Below are positions 60,909 through 64,000 of a DNA stretch of 64,000 bases, one piece after another. Numbering within the stretch: position 1 is the stretch's first letter; each line of letters begins with the position of its first letter. The DNA comes from Phorcus lineatus (lineage: Eukaryota; Mollusca; Gastropoda; Trochida; Trochidae), in NCBI GenBank assembly GCA_921293015.1, contig OV121082.1:49620971-49684970 (forward strand), read 5' to 3'. The translations under genes were made by a program, and so were the position numbers. The notes below the pieces were generated by a model that saw only the letters and a list, made by a program, of their open reading frames with translations, did no database searches and was not told the origin of the DNA.

Positions 60909-62532
60909 TTTATTATCGACAGGTCCAGATGAACTCTTTTGTCAGGTCAGTAATAATCTTTGCAATGTTAATATCTACCTTCTGGATAAATTGGAAAGAG
61001 AGAAATGAAACTGAAAAATCTTATCAGTGTAGGAAACTACCGCCCACCCGAACGCCTGAGACGGGTTAATTTTGTTGAGGGCTGGCAAAAATTAAATCTT
61101 ACCTGTCCGATGGTCGGGTTCATTTTGTCATTAAATCCAATCTATGTCAAATTGAATTTCTGCATTGCCATTTGAATAAATATTTTGGACGCAAAAAACT
61201 CTAAAGTGGTTATCAGTTGCGATTCGAGTCGAGTCAATTTCTTTGAGTTTGTGTCAAGTTGATTGCATTCATAAGAAATGCACGTCTATTGGTTAACAAC
61301 AATTAATCAGCCAATCGTAGCAAGGCTTGCAACTGGCTATGGCTGTATAGAATGACAGTACTCGGATGCTAAAAGTTCGTTAAGAACTTAACTTTGAAAC
61401 CATGACTTCGAATATAAATGTATAAATTATGTAAGTAATACCAAATATTTTATTCAGCTATTCAAATAGGGATGTAAAGATATTTACCGACAAGACTTGT
61501 TTTAATAAAATATCGTCATCAACCTGTGTAAATTTCTATTCAAATTTTAAATATTGCATCAGAAATTTATCTTTCTGAAATCAAGTCGGCACAACTGAGA
61601 CGTGCGCTCACTAAATTTAGATGTAACGCTCACAGCTTCAAAGTTACAAAAGCAATGTTGATTTAGAGATCCGAATTAAATATCTGCCATGCTTTTTCTG
61701 TAACAATCTTCAATGTTACTGCACTTAAAAGTCTTAATTTGTTATTTAAGTTGGCTCTTCTGTTCTACCACATATCTCAGTTAAGAAAACTTTATAATTG
61801 CTAATTGGTTTGCATATCTGTTATATACTGACGTTTTACACATGTGGTCTATTGGCCTAGGGTCACTTGTATACAAATAAAATCTGTCTGTCATAGATGT
61901 ATCATGTAATGTAAATTTCTTGGTTTGCCCAGAGAAACAATTAAGTTAACGTATGTCGACAGAATAATTATAAAAAAAAGAGTATGAAAATACTAAAGTC
62001 ATTGGTCGTACTAATTTGAGACACGATGGCATTGTTTCCTACACTGATCTTATGAATAATCATGATTCATTTCAGGTACAATCAGTCACAGAGTTATGGC
62101 CCTTGACTTTTCTATTGGTTTGATCGAAACTTTTTGTGACAGGTCTTCATAATCTTACATAAATATGTATCAAAAACAACATTGAATACTTCATATTAGT
62201 TAAGAGATAAAATAATATCTTTGATGAAAGCAGGTTTTTTGTCTGATAATATTATGATTGCTGATATTTTATACATTAAACTCATTGTGACTCATTAGAA
62301 ACCTTCTCAAAGTTTACCAATACCAAATGTTATGTTGTCATAACAAAATTGATAGAATTCAAGACCTGTACAGTTTTTCAGGTTACATGGATAACTTCAT
62401 TTGAAATATTGATTGAAATTGCACCTGTTACGCATTTAATTATGTGGTTATTTGTGTGGGATGAAATTGTTGACTAATTTTCTGTTGTCTGACCTTCTTT
62501 CAACAGCTAGAATGTCCTCGAAATTTATGACC

Positions 62533-63044
62533 TATATAGAATTGCTTTACATTTGCTTGAGCAACAGTCATGAATATGTTATGCAACACTACTGATAACA
62601 TTTATCTGAATAACATTGATTTATGTAGAATTGCTTTAACTTGAGCATCGATCATGAATATGTTGTTACAACACTACTGAAAATATTTATCTGAAAAATA
62701 TTGATTTCTGTAGAATTGCTTTAACTTGAGCAATGATCATGAATATGTTTTGCAACACTACTGAAAATATTTATCTGAAAAACATTGATTTATGTAGAAT
62801 TGCTTTAACTTGAGCAATGATCATGAATATGTTGTTACAACACTACTGAAAATATTTATCTGAAAAACATTGATTTATGTAGAATTGCTTTAACTTGAGC
62901 AATGATCATGAATATGTTTTGCAACACTACTGAAAATATTTATCTGAAAAACATTGATTTATGTAGAATTGCGTGAACTTGAGCAACGATCATGAATATG
63001 TTTTACAACACTACTGAAAATATTTATCTGAAAAACATTGATTG
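62533..63044 (+). repeat. Minisatellite, 84/85-bp unit, about six copies
   Basis: The anchor CATGAATATGTT recurs at 62569, 62653, 62738, 62822, 62907 and 62991. Each unit carries CAACACTACTGAAAATATTT then ATCTGAAAAACATTGATTTA and GTAGAATTGCTTTAACTTGA. Confidence 0.95.
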
Positions 63045-64000
63045 AATTTCTTTTCACAATAAACCTGACAAAATCACCACAGTGAATTGATTTATTTTGT
63101 ATGCGAGTTATAAATTATAGAAATACAGATAAACTGAAGTTTTTGATGATAACAGTTGGCTAAAAAATTACAGGTGACTGTTAAAATTGTGTATGTGAAG
63201 ATGTGAATAGCCTCCGACCAGCTGACCTAAGTAAACATGATGTGCTTCCCCCTTCACACATAGAATGTTCAAATTAACTATAAATTCTTATCCAAAGAGT
63301 TACAAAAAGCTAGATTTTTAAAATAATTGCTTCTACATTGTGAAAATTTCATGGATAACAGCTAACTTATTGTTATAACATTTTAGAAGAAAGTTTTTAT
63401 CCAGAAAAGTAAGATGTTCTTCTTTGTCAATCCTAATTGCCTTTCAAAAACTTTATTCTTAGAGTGCATTAAAATTCAATTGAAAAGGAAGAAAACATCA
63501 TTTAATCAAGAATGCCATTGTGTATCTATTGATAACTATGAGTGTATCTTTAATAAAAGGCTTCAAAGAAGGAATGTCCTCAATTGAACCCCACTGTGCA
63601 GAGACAGCATACCGTCCTCATAACCAAGTTTTCATTGAGTAACATTTGAGGTAACTAGACTCGGGGGTTTTATTCATCTCTTCATGGATTCGCCTTGCTG
63701 AACATGAAGAAAATCATTTTGAATTTTTTGTTGTTGAATTTCTAAAGAATATGAAGTTTCTTATGCTGAAGAAAGTTGTTCTGAACTCATTGTTATGCAA
63801 CAGACATTTTATCTTGGCCTGTATTTTGGAAACTCTAAGCGCTTAGAGAGTCGTTAATTTCATACATTAGTATTGAACTTATAACTATTTAAATATTATA
63901 AAGGTTTGATAATCAATGAACAACACCTTCGTTATTAAAACACAAACTTTTAGAATATCTGTTATTGATTTTATAAGTGAAAGCTGATAACTATACACGT

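Larger units (their letters stand above)
37483..64000. other. Downstream 26.5 kb: no supported exon
   Basis: AT-rich sequence, either a continuing WKK-gene intron or intergenic. Open frames are short and mostly fall in repeats. Repeats are listed separately. Weak candidate exons at 47107-47145, 56452-56484 and 60923-60945 are discussed in findings. Confidence 0.5.

Noticed and set aside
1-64000. CRISPR arrays, operons, bacterial promoters or phage genes
   Set aside because: The genes are spliced eukaryotic genes; the direct repeats present are minisatellites without spacer structure.

Overview
The window is eukaryotic, AT-rich, intron-rich animal DNA. Small coding exons with GT-AG borders lie in long introns full of short interspersed repeats. 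Seven copies or fragments of a tRNA-derived SINE are present; one ends in an (ACTC)n tail after a GGCGTTAAACCCC-type motif, a pattern I associate with gastropod molluscs, particularly abalone-like vetigastropods. That species guess is inference; the animal origin and gene structures are read from the sequence. Layout: (1) 1343-3898, plus strand: the last three coding exons of a protein disulfide isomerase (PDI/P4HB type), with the second CGHC active site, an acidic tail and an RDEL retention signal, then a 3' UTR to about 4.95 kb. (2) 7471-18420, minus strand: a complete 12-coding-exon orthologue of vertebrate C12orf4 (DUF2362). The exon phases chain into one protein of about 556 residues. It is tail-to-tail with PDI. 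(3) From 19859, plus strand: the 5' part of a gene I do not recognise, head-to-head with C12orf4 (start codons about 1.4 kb apart). Five exons are supported (19859-19910, 21649-21804, 24212-24667, 25005-25058, 37333-37482). Every intron is phase 1 and all internal exons are multiples of three. The protein looks disordered and carries a roughly 20-residue tandem repeat centred on a hydrophobic-W-K-K core, and exons 2 and 3 look like duplicated modules. This is the best candidate for something undescribed. (4) From 37.5 to 64 kb no exon can be supported with confidence; it is read as intron and/or intergenic sequence with repeats. The non-coding part is rich in mobile elements: two tRNA-derived SINE families, a SINE split by a retroelement-like insertion with a 9-bp target duplication, a long-TIR MITE with near-identical 9-bp flanking repeats and a second copy 10 kb away, a 14-bp-TIR MITE family, hAT-like MITEs, foldback hairpins, and two minisatellites (about 70-bp and 84/85-bp units) at 59.2-59.9 and 62.5-63.0 kb, each with two unit subtypes. 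The three genes share no evident pathway; PDI acts in ER protein folding, C12orf4 is a cytoplasmic protein of poorly defined role, and the third is unknown.
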